Below are positions 1-5,639 of a stretch of 5,639 bases of DNA, one piece after another. Below the pieces are notes generated by a model. That model did not search any database. It worked only from the letters and a program-made list of their open reading frames with translations, and was not told where the DNA came from. A program made the translations under genes and the position numbers. Position 1 is the stretch's first letter, and each line of letters starts with the position of its first letter. This DNA is from Gammaproteobacteria bacterium (lineage in GTDB: Bacteria > Pseudomonadota > Gammaproteobacteria > Steroidobacterales > Steroidobacteraceae), in the NCBI GenBank assembly GCA_030039615.1, contig JASHVF010000423.1, positions 1 through 5,639 of the forward strand. The letters are read 5' to 3'.

Positions 1-872
1 AGGGCATCATCCTCGCCGGCGGCTCCGGCACGCGACTCTATCCCGTCACGCGGGCAGTCTCCAAGCAGCTGCTGCCGCTTTATGACAAGCCGCTGGTCTA
101 TTACCCGCTGGCGACGCTGATGCTCGCGGGAATCCGCGACCTGATGCTCATCTCGACCCGCGAGGACGGTCCGCTGTTCGAGCGCCTGCTCGGCGACGGC
201 TCGCAGTGGGGCATTCGCATCCGTTACGCCATCCAGCCCGAGCCGCGCGGCATCGCGCAGGCACTCCTGATCGGCGCCGACTTCATCGGCTCGGATGCGG
301 TGAGCCTGGTGCTCGGCGACAACCTCTTCTACGGACACGGCCTGCCGGATCAGCTGCGCGCCGCGGCGGCGCGCACGCACGGCGCGACGGTGTTCGCCTA
401 CTACGTGCGCGATCCGGAGCGCTACGGCGTCGTGGAGTTCGATGCCGCGGGCAAGGCCGTGGGGCTCGAGGAGAAGCCGACGGCGCCGCGCTCGCACTAT
501 GCGGTGACGGGGCTGTATTTCTACGATGCCGAGTGCGTCGAAGTGGCACGCTCGCTAAAGCCCTCGGCACGCGGCGAGCTCGAGATCACCGACGTCAACC
601 GTGCCTACCTGGCGCGCGGCAGGCTCACGGTCGAGGTGCTGGGCCGCGGCGTCGCCTGGCTCGACACCGGCACCCATGCCTCGCTCCTCGCGGCCGCCAA
701 CTTCGTCGAGACCGTCGAGGCGCGCCAGGGGCTGAAAGTCTGCTGCCCGGAGGAGATCGCCTTCCGTCAGGGCTTCATCGACCGTGCGCAGCTCGCGCGG
801 CTGGCGAGCGGGCTGAAACGCACCGGCTACGGCGAATACCTCGAGAGCGTGCTCAACGAGCGGGTGCTGTGA
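1..872 (+). CDS. rmlA: Glucose-1-phosphate thymidylyltransferase, 5'-truncated by window edge
   Basis: First enzyme of the dTDP-L-rhamnose pathway: it joins dTTP and glucose-1-phosphate to give dTDP-glucose and pyrophosphate in the cytoplasm. The reading frame is open from base 3 and gives 289 visible residues. The first is the Gly of the usual MKGIILAGG start, so only about one or two codons are missing and the protein is essentially full length (family about 290). Counted from that Gly, the nucleotide-binding loop GGSGTRLYPVT is at 6-16, the KQLLPLYDKP signature at 21-30, the LGDN metal-binding Asp at 106, LEEKP near 155-159, the KPSARGELEITD block near 186-197, and WLDTGTH with a second conserved Asp at about 221. 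All are intact. The TGA stop shares its A with the ATG of rmlC. The close match to the enterobacterial RmlA pattern makes another sugar nucleotidyltransferase unlikely. Confidence 0.97.
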   Translation, partial: GIILAGGSGTRLYPVTRAVSKQLLPLYDKPLVYYPLATLMLAGIRDLMLISTREDGPLFERLLGDGSQWGIRIRYAIQPEPRGIAQALLIGADFIGSDAVSLVLGDNLFYGHGLPDQLRAAAARTHGATVFAYYVRDPERYGVVEFDAAGKAVGLEEKPTAPRSHYAVTGLYFYDAECVEVARSLKPSARGELEITDVNRAYLARGRLTVEVLGRGVAWLDTGTHASLLAAANFVETVEARQGLKVCCPEEIAFRQGFIDRAQLARLASGLKRTGYGEYLESVLNERVL

Positions 873-1420
873 TGCGCGCGGTCGCACTGGCGCTGCCCGG
901 AGTGCTGCTGATCGAGCACCAGCTGTTCGAGGATGCGCGCGGCGCCTTCCTCGAGAGCTGGAACGAGCGCGACTTCGCCGCCGCCGGCATCGAGGCGCGC
1001 TTCGTGCAGGAGAACGTCAGTCACTCGCGCGCTTACGTGCTGCGCGGGCTCCATTACCAGATCCGCCAGAGCCAGGGAAAGCTGGTGCGGGTGCTGGCGG
1101 GGAAGATCCACGACGTGATGGTGGACCTGCGCCGCTCGTCGGGCGCGTTTGGCAGGAGCTGCGCGGTGCAGCTCGACGCGAGCGGCCGCCACTCCCTGTG
1201 GGTGCCGCCCGGGCTTGCCCACGGCTTCCTCGCGCTCGCCGATGAGACGCGCGTGCAGTACAAGGTCACTGACTACTGGTCGCGCGAGGCGGAGCGCACC
1301 TTGAAATGGGACGACGCCGCGCTCGGCATCGACTGGCCGTTGCCCGCGGGGGTCACGCCGCTGCTCTCGGCCAAGGACCGCGACGGCACGCCGCTCGCGC
1401 AGGCGGAGTGCTTTCCGTGA
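872..1420 (+). CDS. rmlC: dTDP-4-dehydrorhamnose 3,5-epimerase
   Basis: Third pathway step: it epimerises C3 and C5 of dTDP-4-keto-6-deoxy-glucose to give dTDP-4-keto-L-rhamnose. It is a cupin-fold enzyme, normally a cytoplasmic dimer. The 182 residues match the family length. Visible motifs are the N-terminal LPGVLLIEHQLFEDARGAF block (8-26), FVQENVSHS (44-52), LRGLHYQ with the likely catalytic His at 61, KLVRVLAGKIHDVMVDLR (70-87), the VPPGLAHGF motif (111-119), Tyr130 in VQYK, and SAKDRD with Asp169, which in known RmlC enzymes pairs with the catalytic His. The ATG at 872 was chosen because it places the family's usual N-terminus within a few residues of the start and overlaps the rmlA stop as TGATG. 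The same frame is open back to 206, but that part is only a shadow of rmlA. No strong Shine-Dalgarno is seen, which fits re-initiation after rmlA. Confidence 0.97.
   Translation: MRAVALALPGVLLIEHQLFEDARGAFLESWNERDFAAAGIEARFVQENVSHSRAYVLRGLHYQIRQSQGKLVRVLAGKIHDVMVDLRRSSGAFGRSCAVQLDASGRHSLWVPPGLAHGFLALADETRVQYKVTDYWSREAERTLKWDDAALGIDWPLPAGVTPLLSAKDRDGTPLAQAECFP
1405..1408 (+). promoter_or_regulatory. Ribosome binding site of rmlD
   Basis: A GGAG lies 8 nt before the GTG at 1417, inside the last codons of rmlC. It supports the GTG at 1417 over the second in-frame GTG at 1423, which would cut into the Rossmann strand. Confidence 0.5.
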
Positions 1421-2292
1421 GGGTGCTGATCACCGGCGCCGGCGGCCAGCTCGGCCGGGCGCTGGTGGCGGCCGCCCCGGCCGCGGCGACCGTCAGAGCC
1501 TGCACGCATAGCGAGCTCGACATCGCGGACGAAGCCGCCGTGGCCGCGGCATTCGCCGCGTTCGCACCGCAGCTCGTGATCAATGCCGCCGCCTTCACCC
1601 GCGTCGACGATGCCGAGCGCGCCGCCGCGGAGGCCGCGCGCGCCAACGCCGCAGGTCCCGCGGTGCTGGCGGCCGCATGCCGCTTGAGCACCGCCTGGCT
1701 CACGCACGTATCGAGCGACTTCGTGTTCGACGGGCGCCAGGGCCATCCGTACGAGCCCGGTGCGCGTCCCGCTCCGCTCTCGGTGTACGGCCGCACCAAG
1801 CTCGAGGGCGAGATCGCCGCCCTGCGCGAGCTGCCGCAACGCTGCACCGTGGTGCGCGCCTCGTGGCTCTACAGCGCCGGCGGCGGCTTCGCCGGGCGGA
1901 TGCTGGCGCTCATGAGGAGCCGGCCGGAGCTGCGCGTGGTGAGCGACCAGGTAGGCGCGCCGACCCACGCCGCCGGGCTCGCGGCGGTGCTGTGGGCGCT
2001 GTCCGAGCGCCGTGCCGCGGGCCTGTGGCACTGGTGCGATTCCGGCGTCGCGAGCTGGTACGACTTCGCGGTCGCGATCGGCGAGGAAGCGCTCAAACTC
2101 CGGCTGCTCACGACGGTGCCGCCGATCGCGCCGATCGGCAGCGCCGACTACCCGACGCCGGCGGCCCGGCCCGCCTACAGCGTGCTCGACAAACGCGCCA
2201 CCGAGCGGCTGCTGGCGGTGAGCGCGCCCCACTGGCGCAGCGCGCTGCGCGCCACGCTCGCCGTGCCGGGCGCCGGGTACCCGCAGCCGTGA
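1417..2292 (+). CDS. rmlD: dTDP-4-dehydrorhamnose reductase
   Basis: Final step: NAD(P)H-dependent reduction of dTDP-4-keto-L-rhamnose to dTDP-L-rhamnose. It is an extended short-chain dehydrogenase of 291 residues, normal for the family. The start is a GTG whose last bases overlap the rmlC stop (GTGA), giving M-RVLITGAGGQLG with the cofactor loop G7-x-x-G10-x-x-G13. Further signatures are SELDIAD (32-38), VINAAAFTRVDDAE (54-67), the SSDFVFDG block with Ser99/Ser100 (99-106), YGRTK with the catalytic Tyr124 and Lys128, RASWLYS, VVSDQVGAPT, SWYDFA and the C-terminal ADYPTPAARPAYSVLD. The catalytic third residue is Ser where many homologues have Thr, and both are accepted in this superfamily. 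The end overlaps rmlB by GTGA. The complete signature set leaves little doubt of function. Confidence 0.96.
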   Translation: MRVLITGAGGQLGRALVAAAPAAATVRACTHSELDIADEAAVAAAFAAFAPQLVINAAAFTRVDDAERAAAEAARANAAGPAVLAAACRLSTAWLTHVSSDFVFDGRQGHPYEPGARPAPLSVYGRTKLEGEIAALRELPQRCTVVRASWLYSAGGGFAGRMLALMRSRPELRVVSDQVGAPTHAAGLAAVLWALSERRAAGLWHWCDSGVASWYDFAVAIGEEALKLRLLTTVPPIAPIGSADYPTPAARPAYSVLDKRATERLLAVSAPHWRSALRATLAVPGAGYPQP

Positions 2293-3401
2293 AGCGCCTG
2301 CTGGTCACCGGCGGCGCCGGCTTCATCGGTGCCAACTTCTGCCACTACTGGTGCAGCACGCATCCGCTCGACCGCGTGGTGGTGCTCGACGCCCTCACCT
2401 ATGCCGGCAATCTCGCCAGCATCGCCCCGCTGATCGATTCCGGAAAGCTGCGCTTCGAGCGCGGCGACATCGGCGAGCGCTCGCGCGTCGCGGCGCTCAT
2501 CACCGAGGAAGCGATCGACACCGTCGTCAACTTCGCGGCCGAGTCGCACGTCGACCGCTCGCTCGAGGACCCGGCCACGTTCCTGCGCACCAACGTGCTC
2601 GGCACCCAGGCGCTGCTCGATGCGGCGCGCGGCGCCTGGGGAGCCGATGCGGGCCGGCGCGGCTGCCGTTTCCATCACGTCTCGACCGACGAGGTCTACG
2701 GCTCGCTCGGCCCCGGCGCGGCCGCCTTCACCGAAAGCACCCCCTACGCGCCCAACTCGCCCTACGCCGCCAGCAAGGCGGCGGCCGATCACCTGGTGCG
2801 CGCCTACTCCCACAGCTTCGGCCTGCCCTGCAGCATCAGCAACTGCTCGAACAACTACGGGCCGTACCAGTTCCCGGAGAAGCTGCTGCCGCTTTGCATC
2901 CTCAACATCCTCGAGGGCCGCCCGCTCCCGATCTACGGCGACGGCCAGCAGATCCGCGACTGGCTGCACGTGAGCGATCACTGCCGCGCGCTCGAGCTCA
3001 TCCTGGCGCAGCCGGCGGCCTCCGGGACCTGGAACGTCGGCGGCTCGACCCAGGAGCCGAACCTCACGGTGGTCGGCATGGTCTGTGACCTGGTGGACCG
3101 GGCGTTCGCCGCCGAGCGCTCGCTCGCGGCGCGCTTCCCCTCGTGCCCGGCGGCCGGCGGCCGTGCCTCGCGTACGCTGATCCGGCACGTGCAGGACCGC
3201 CCGGGGCACGACCGCCGCTACGCCGTCGACTCCACCAGGATCCGCGAGCGTCTCGGATTCGCGATCGGCACGCCGCTCGCCCCGGGGCTCGAGGACACGG
3301 TACGCTGGTACCTGGGCAACGAGGGCTGGTGGCGCAGCGTCGTGAGCGGCGACTACCGGCAGTGGTACGCGCGACAGTACGCGGGCAAGGTAGGCGCGTG
3401 A
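2289..3401 (+). CDS. rmlB: dTDP-glucose 4,6-dehydratase
   Basis: Second pathway step: NAD-dependent oxidation, dehydration and reduction of dTDP-glucose to dTDP-4-keto-6-deoxy-glucose. It is an extended SDR enzyme of 370 residues. Visible are the NAD loop GGAGFIG (8-14), LDALTYAGNL (33-42), NFAAESHVDRS (81-91), the STDEVYG block with Thr133-Asp134-Glu135 (the dehydratase acid/base pair), YAASK with Tyr159 and Lys163, SNCSNNYGPYQFPEKL (184-199), IYGDGQQIRDWLHV (215-228) and DRPGHDRRYAVD (303-314). The start is GTG at 2289, overlapping the rmlD stop as GTGA. No clear Shine-Dalgarno precedes it, so translation probably depends on rmlD. It is slightly longer than the E. coli type, mainly through an insertion of about 15 residues before DRPGHD (around 271-302), where it reads AAERSLAARFPSCPAAGGRA. 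It sits last among the rml genes, which is unusual. Confidence 0.97.
   Translation: MKRLLVTGGAGFIGANFCHYWCSTHPLDRVVVLDALTYAGNLASIAPLIDSGKLRFERGDIGERSRVAALITEEAIDTVVNFAAESHVDRSLEDPATFLRTNVLGTQALLDAARGAWGADAGRRGCRFHHVSTDEVYGSLGPGAAAFTESTPYAPNSPYAASKAAADHLVRAYSHSFGLPCSISNCSNNYGPYQFPEKLLPLCILNILEGRPLPIYGDGQQIRDWLHVSDHCRALELILAQPAASGTWNVGGSTQEPNLTVVGMVCDLVDRAFAAERSLAARFPSCPAAGGRASRTLIRHVQDRPGHDRRYAVDSTRIRERLGFAIGTPLAPGLEDTVRWYLGNEGWWRSVVSGDYRQWYARQYAGKVGA
3387..3390 (+). promoter_or_regulatory. Ribosome binding site of the methyltransferase gene
   Basis: AAGG followed by TAGG lies 7 nt before the GTG at 3398, within the end of rmlB. It supports the GTG that overlaps the rmlB stop as the true start. 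Confidence 0.45.
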
Positions 3402-4258
3402 CAGCCGAGCCGACACCGCAGTCTCAGGCCGCGCAGCGCGCCGCACGCGCGCTGTTTCGCCGCGCGCGTCTCAACCGCTGGCTCGGCCGGCGCCGCGCGG
3501 CGCTCGCGCTCTGCCGCCAGGCGGTAGACCGCGCCGACTACTCGCGCGCCTACACGCTCATGTCGCAGCTGTCGCTCCCGGGCGAGGATTACTTTCATGT
3601 ACTGGCGCGCATCCACCGGCACCTGCGCCCACGCACCTATCTCGAGATCGGCGTATCGCGCGGCGACTCGCTCGAGTGCGTGCTGCCGCAGACGCAGGTG
3701 CTGGGCATCGATCCGCAGCCGAACCTCAGCAAGCCCCCGTCCGCCAACGTAAGGATCTATCGCGAGACCTCGGATGACTTCTTCGCGAAGCACTCAGCGC
3801 GCGAGGAGCTCGGCGGACGGCCGGTGGAGCTCGCGTTCATCGACGGCATGCACCACTTCGAGTTCGCACTGCGCGACTTCGTGAACGTCGAGCGCGCCGC
3901 CGCGCGCTCCGCGGTGATCCTGGTGCACGACTGCTACCCGCTCGATGAGCGCACCGCGCAGCGTGAGCAGGTGACCGGCTTCTGGAGCGGGGACATCTGG
4001 CGCCTCGTGCTGCTGTTGCGCGAGCGGCGCCCGGATCTCACGGTGCGCACCATCGCCACGCCGCCCACCGGGCTCGGCATCGTGCTGAATCCCGATCCGA
4101 GTTCGCGCCCGCTGGCCGACAACCTCGAGGCGCTCATCGCCGAGTACCTGGCCAGGGACTTCAGCGTGCTCGCCGACCGCAAGCCCGAGGCGCTCGGCTT
4201 GATCGAGAACCGCTGGCCCGTGATCCGCGCGCTGCTCGATCAGCGTCCGAAGTCCTGA
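3398..4258 (+). CDS. Class I SAM-dependent methyltransferase (Methyltransf_24-like)
   Basis: A 286-residue cytoplasmic protein with no signal peptide or membrane segment. After a basic, helical N-terminus (about 10-75, rich in Arg and Ala) comes a Rossmann-type methyltransferase domain: TYLEIGVSRGDS (80-91) is the SAM-binding motif I, LGIDPQP (102-108) carries the acidic residue after strand 2, ELAFIDGMHHFEFALRDF (144-161) is the strand 4 signature, and VILVHDCYP (173-181) follows. The IDGxHxxxxxxxDF and HDCxP pattern is typical of the Methyltransf_24 / cephalosporin-hydroxylase-like group often found in polysaccharide clusters. Its GTG start overlaps the rmlB stop by 4 nt, so it is probably co-translated with the rhamnose genes. 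Inference: it may O-methylate a sugar of the rhamnose-containing glycan. The acceptor is not visible in the sequence, and an unrelated substrate is possible. Its stop lies 8 nt from the stop of the convergent gene. Confidence 0.88.
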   Translation: MTAEPTPQSQAAQRAARALFRRARLNRWLGRRRAALALCRQAVDRADYSRAYTLMSQLSLPGEDYFHVLARIHRHLRPRTYLEIGVSRGDSLECVLPQTQVLGIDPQPNLSKPPSANVRIYRETSDDFFAKHSAREELGGRPVELAFIDGMHHFEFALRDFVNVERAAARSAVILVHDCYPLDERTAQREQVTGFWSGDIWRLVLLLRERRPDLTVRTIATPPTGLGIVLNPDPSSRPLADNLEALIAEYLARDFSVLADRKPEALGLIENRWPVIRALLDQRPKS

Positions 4259-4270
4259 GCGCTCGCTCAG
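4255..4270. terminator. Short inverted repeat across the convergent stop codons
   Basis: CTGAGCG, then CT, then CGCTCAG form a perfect 7-bp inverted repeat. The left arm contains the TGA stop of the methyltransferase gene and the right arm contains the TCA, read as TGA on the minus strand, of the DUF707 gene. A realistic hairpin would have about 6 bp and a 4-nt loop. There is no T-tract on either strand, so a classical intrinsic terminator is not supported. It could be a weak bidirectional structure or chance. Confidence 0.25.
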
Positions 4271-5124
4271 CGCAGCCCATCCTCGAGCCGTGCCCGCCAG
4301 GCGCGCAGGTGCAGCAGCGTCTTCTTGCGGATGCGTACGATGAATTTCAGCCGCTCGACCAGGCGCATCAGCACGGGCGCGGCCCAGCGCGGGATGCCGG
4401 GCCGGAAGACGTGCCCCGAGCTGAGGGTGCGCGAACCGCGGAACTGCGGATACAGTCGCCGCACGCTCTCGAGCTCCGCGCCCGGGTCGACGCCCATCTC
4501 GGCGAGCTTGCGGTAGAAGGCGGTGGGACGCCCGTCGCCGGTGCGGGTGTGGTCCATGCCGACCGCGTCCACCACCTGGATCGGGTGCCGCCCGTCGATG
4601 CGGCCGGCCCACGCGAGATCGGTCCCCCAGGTGCTGCGCGTCATGCCGAAGGTCGGCAGCAGCTCCGCGAGCGCCGCCTGCGAGAAGCACGGCGCCATCA
4701 CCTCGACGAAGGTCACGCTGCGCAGCAGGCAGACGGGATTGCGCACCAGGGCGTTGATGGTGGTGTGGGTGAACCAGCGCAGCGCCGGCTGCGAGAGATA
4801 GGTGGCGTAGCGGTCGCACAGCGCGAAGAACCGCGACAGGTCGCCGGGCCGGAGGTACACGTCGTCGTCGAGCAGCATCACGTAGGCGTATTCGTGATAC
4901 TCGGGATACGCGCGCGCGAACTCGAGGAAGCCGTCCAGCTTGTTGAAGCCGCCGTGCGAGTAGTACTCGGCGAGCGCCTCGGTCGGCGGCGGCACGTACC
5001 AGCTGACGCAGCAGTCCCAGTTGCGCTGCGGGTCCTCGGCGATCAGCCGGCCGTGCAGCGACTGCGTGCCCGCGCGTATGAATGCCAGAAAGGGCCGCCG
5101 CGGAGGCGGCGCGGCCGGGGCCAC
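4267..5124 (-). CDS. DUF707-family protein, glycosyltransferase-like
   Basis: A 285-residue protein with the pattern of the DUF707 family, whose biochemical role is unproven. Visible blocks are FLAFIRAGTQSLH (12-24), RNWDCCVSWY (34-43), GGFNKLDGFLEFARAYPEY (58-76), YAYVMLLDDDVYL (79-91), YLSQPALRWFTHTT (109-122), SVTFVEVMAPCFSQAAL (136-152), WGTDLAWAG (166-174) and VVDAVGMDHTRTGDGRP (184-200). The LDDD at 85-88 and the downstream conserved His resemble the metal-binding DxD and C-terminal His of GT-A glycosyltransferases; that role is inference. The C-terminus (251-285) is basic and amphipathic and could touch a membrane. No transmembrane segment or signal peptide is seen. The GTG at 5124 is effectively the only plausible start, because no ATG, GTG or TTG lies between it and the conserved IRAG block. 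It directly follows the TAA of the EF-G gene and runs convergent to the rml cassette. A glycan role fits the neighbours but is unproven. Confidence 0.85.
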   Translation of the reverse strand: MAPAAPPPRRPFLAFIRAGTQSLHGRLIAEDPQRNWDCCVSWYVPPPTEALAEYYSHGGFNKLDGFLEFARAYPEYHEYAYVMLLDDDVYLRPGDLSRFFALCDRYATYLSQPALRWFTHTTINALVRNPVCLLRSVTFVEVMAPCFSQAALAELLPTFGMTRSTWGTDLAWAGRIDGRHPIQVVDAVGMDHTRTGDGRPTAFYRKLAEMGVDPGAELESVRRLYPQFRGSRTLSSGHVFRPGIPRWAAPVLMRLVERLKFIVRIRKKTLLHLRAWRARLEDGLR

Positions 5125-5639
5125 TTAGTCCTGCGCCTCCCGCGGCCGCCACGCTGCGGCAAGCTCCTGCTGCTTGCGCGGCGGGACCGGGTCGTAGTGG
5201 CTCAACTCCATCGTATAGGCACCCTGGCCGCCGGTGAGCGCCTTGAGGCGCGACTGGTATTCGGAGATCTCGGCGAGCGGCACCAGCGCCTGCAGGGTCG
5301 CCCGCTGCCCCGGCAGGGTGTCGCTGCCCGAGATGCGCGCGCGCTTGGTAGCAAGGTCGCCGGTGATGTCGCCGATGGCGCTCGCGGGAGCGGTGATCTC
5401 CATGCGCATGATCGGCTCGAGCACGATCGGCGTCGCCTTCTGCAGGGCATCGAGGAACGCCTTGCGCCCGGCGGACACGAACGCGACCTCCTTGGAATCC
5501 ACCGCGTGGTGCTTGCCGTCATAGACGGTGACCCGCACGTCCTGGATCGGGAAGCCGGCGAGCGCGCCCTCGGTCAGCACCTGCCGCACCCCCTTCTCGA
5601 CGGCCGGAATGTACTGGCCGGGGATGGCGCCGCCGACCA
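5125..5639 (-). CDS. Elongation factor G paralogue (FusA2-like), C-terminal part; 5' end outside window
   Basis: The last 170 residues of a translational GTPase of the EF-G family are visible; the GTPase domain lies beyond the window edge. The fragment begins with the domain IV signature VGGAIPGQYIPAVEKG (1-16) and continues with LAGFPIQDVRVTVYDGKHHAVDSKEVAF (26-53), where the His at 44 matches the conserved tip residue of EF-G domain IV that enters the decoding site. Domain V follows with PIVLEPIMRMEITAPASAIGDITGDL (70-95), LVPLAEISEYQSRLKALTGGQGAYTMELSHYDPVPP (118-153) and a charged tail. The wording (AGRKAFLDAL, ASAIGDITGDL, TGGQG) looks more like the second EF-G of many Pseudomonadota than the canonical fusA product beside rpsG/tufA, and the neighbours agree, since no ribosomal genes are present. 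It ends in TAA, directly abutting the DUF707 start. Whether it catalyses translocation or another ribosome step cannot be judged from this part. Confidence 0.92.
   Translation of the reverse strand, partial: VGGAIPGQYIPAVEKGVRQVLTEGALAGFPIQDVRVTVYDGKHHAVDSKEVAFVSAGRKAFLDALQKATPIVLEPIMRMEITAPASAIGDITGDLATKRARISGSDTLPGQRATLQALVPLAEISEYQSRLKALTGGQGAYTMELSHYDPVPPRKQQELAAAWRPREAQD
5136..5141 (-). promoter_or_regulatory. Ribosome binding site of the DUF707 gene
   Basis: Read on the minus strand, GGGAGG lies 11 nt before the GTG at 5124, inside the last codons of the EF-G gene. An AGGA lies nearer, at 4 nt. Either could serve, and together they support a real start directly after the TAA. Confidence 0.5.

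Noticed and set aside
206..871. Possible N-terminal extension of RmlC
   Set aside because: The frame is open but encodes Arg-rich shadow sequence of rmlA. The family N-terminus starts at the ATG at 872.
1273..2232. A 319-codon open frame on the minus strand opposite rmlD
   Set aside because: It is composition-driven, rich in Arg, Gly and His, has no motif, and lies wholly opposite a convincing rmlD.
1677..2288. Possible N-terminal extension of RmlB
   Set aside because: It is a shadow of rmlD. The Rossmann strand RLLVTGGAGFIG sits directly after the GTG at 2289, as expected for the family.
67..2895. A 15-nt exact repeat (AGCTGCTGCCGCTTT) at 67-81 and 2881-2895
   Set aside because: Both copies encode a similar LLPL peptide within well-conserved motifs of rmlA and rmlB. 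Shared codon preference explains the match and no mobile or regulatory feature is attached.
2175..3446. A 423-codon open frame on the minus strand opposite rmlB
   Set aside because: It is a shadow of high-GC coding sequence. The plus strand here encodes a full RmlB with every family motif, and the antisense product is low-complexity Arg/Ala/Val-rich with no recognisable domain.
5115..5135. Stop-codon readthrough making an EF-G/DUF707 fusion
   Set aside because: The frames do match, but the stop is TAA followed by G, not a known leaky context. Ribosome binding sites precede the GTG, and the EF-G tail ends at about its normal length.
3794..5152. A 452-codon open frame on the minus strand overlapping both the DUF707 gene and the methyltransferase gene
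   Set aside because: It is frame-shifted relative to the DUF707 frame and antisense to the methyltransferase. Both overlapped genes have clear family signatures and this frame has none.
1..5639. CRISPR array, tRNA/rRNA, insertion sequence, attachment site, riboswitch or a new defence-type system
   Set aside because: No spaced direct repeats, structural RNA signatures, transposase motifs or long non-coding regions are present. Nearly every base is within a recognised gene.

Overview
The window is compact, GC-rich bacterial DNA (roughly two-thirds G+C or more by eye, with strong G/C preference at third codon positions) and is almost entirely coding. The proteins read like those of a high-GC member of the Pseudomonadota: the RmlA is very close in wording to the enterobacterial type, and the EF-G fragment resembles the second, FusA2-like EF-G of beta- and gammaproteobacteria. 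The phylum is an inference. Nothing in the window fixes a genus.

Plus strand, 1-4258: a tightly packed cassette for dTDP-L-rhamnose, in the order rmlA (missing only its first one or two codons), rmlC, rmlD, rmlB, followed by a SAM-dependent methyltransferase. Consecutive genes overlap by 1 nt (TGATG at rmlA/rmlC) or 4 nt (GTGA at the next three junctions), so there is no non-coding DNA inside the cassette and translation is probably coupled. The four Rml enzymes form the whole pathway from glucose-1-phosphate and dTTP to dTDP-L-rhamnose, the donor for O-antigen, exopolysaccharide or other rhamnosylated glycans. The methyltransferase (EIGVSRGDS SAM loop) may decorate the glycan, but its substrate cannot be read from the sequence.

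Minus strand, 5639-4267: the C-terminal 170 residues of an EF-G paralogue, then a DUF707-family protein with an LDDD motif (glycosyltransferase-like, function unproven). The EF-G stop codon TAA is followed directly, in the same frame, by the GTG start of the DUF707 gene. The two transcription units converge at 4258/4267 with 8 nt between stop codons, and a short inverted repeat spans both stops.

No RNA gene, mobile element, CRISPR array or promoter was recognised. The promoters for both units must lie outside the window or inside coding sequence. No stretch above 300 bases lacks a gene. I found no convincing new biological system. The most notable points are the A-C-D-B gene order with serial GTGA overlaps, and the glycan-type DUF707 gene directly coupled to a translation-factor paralogue.
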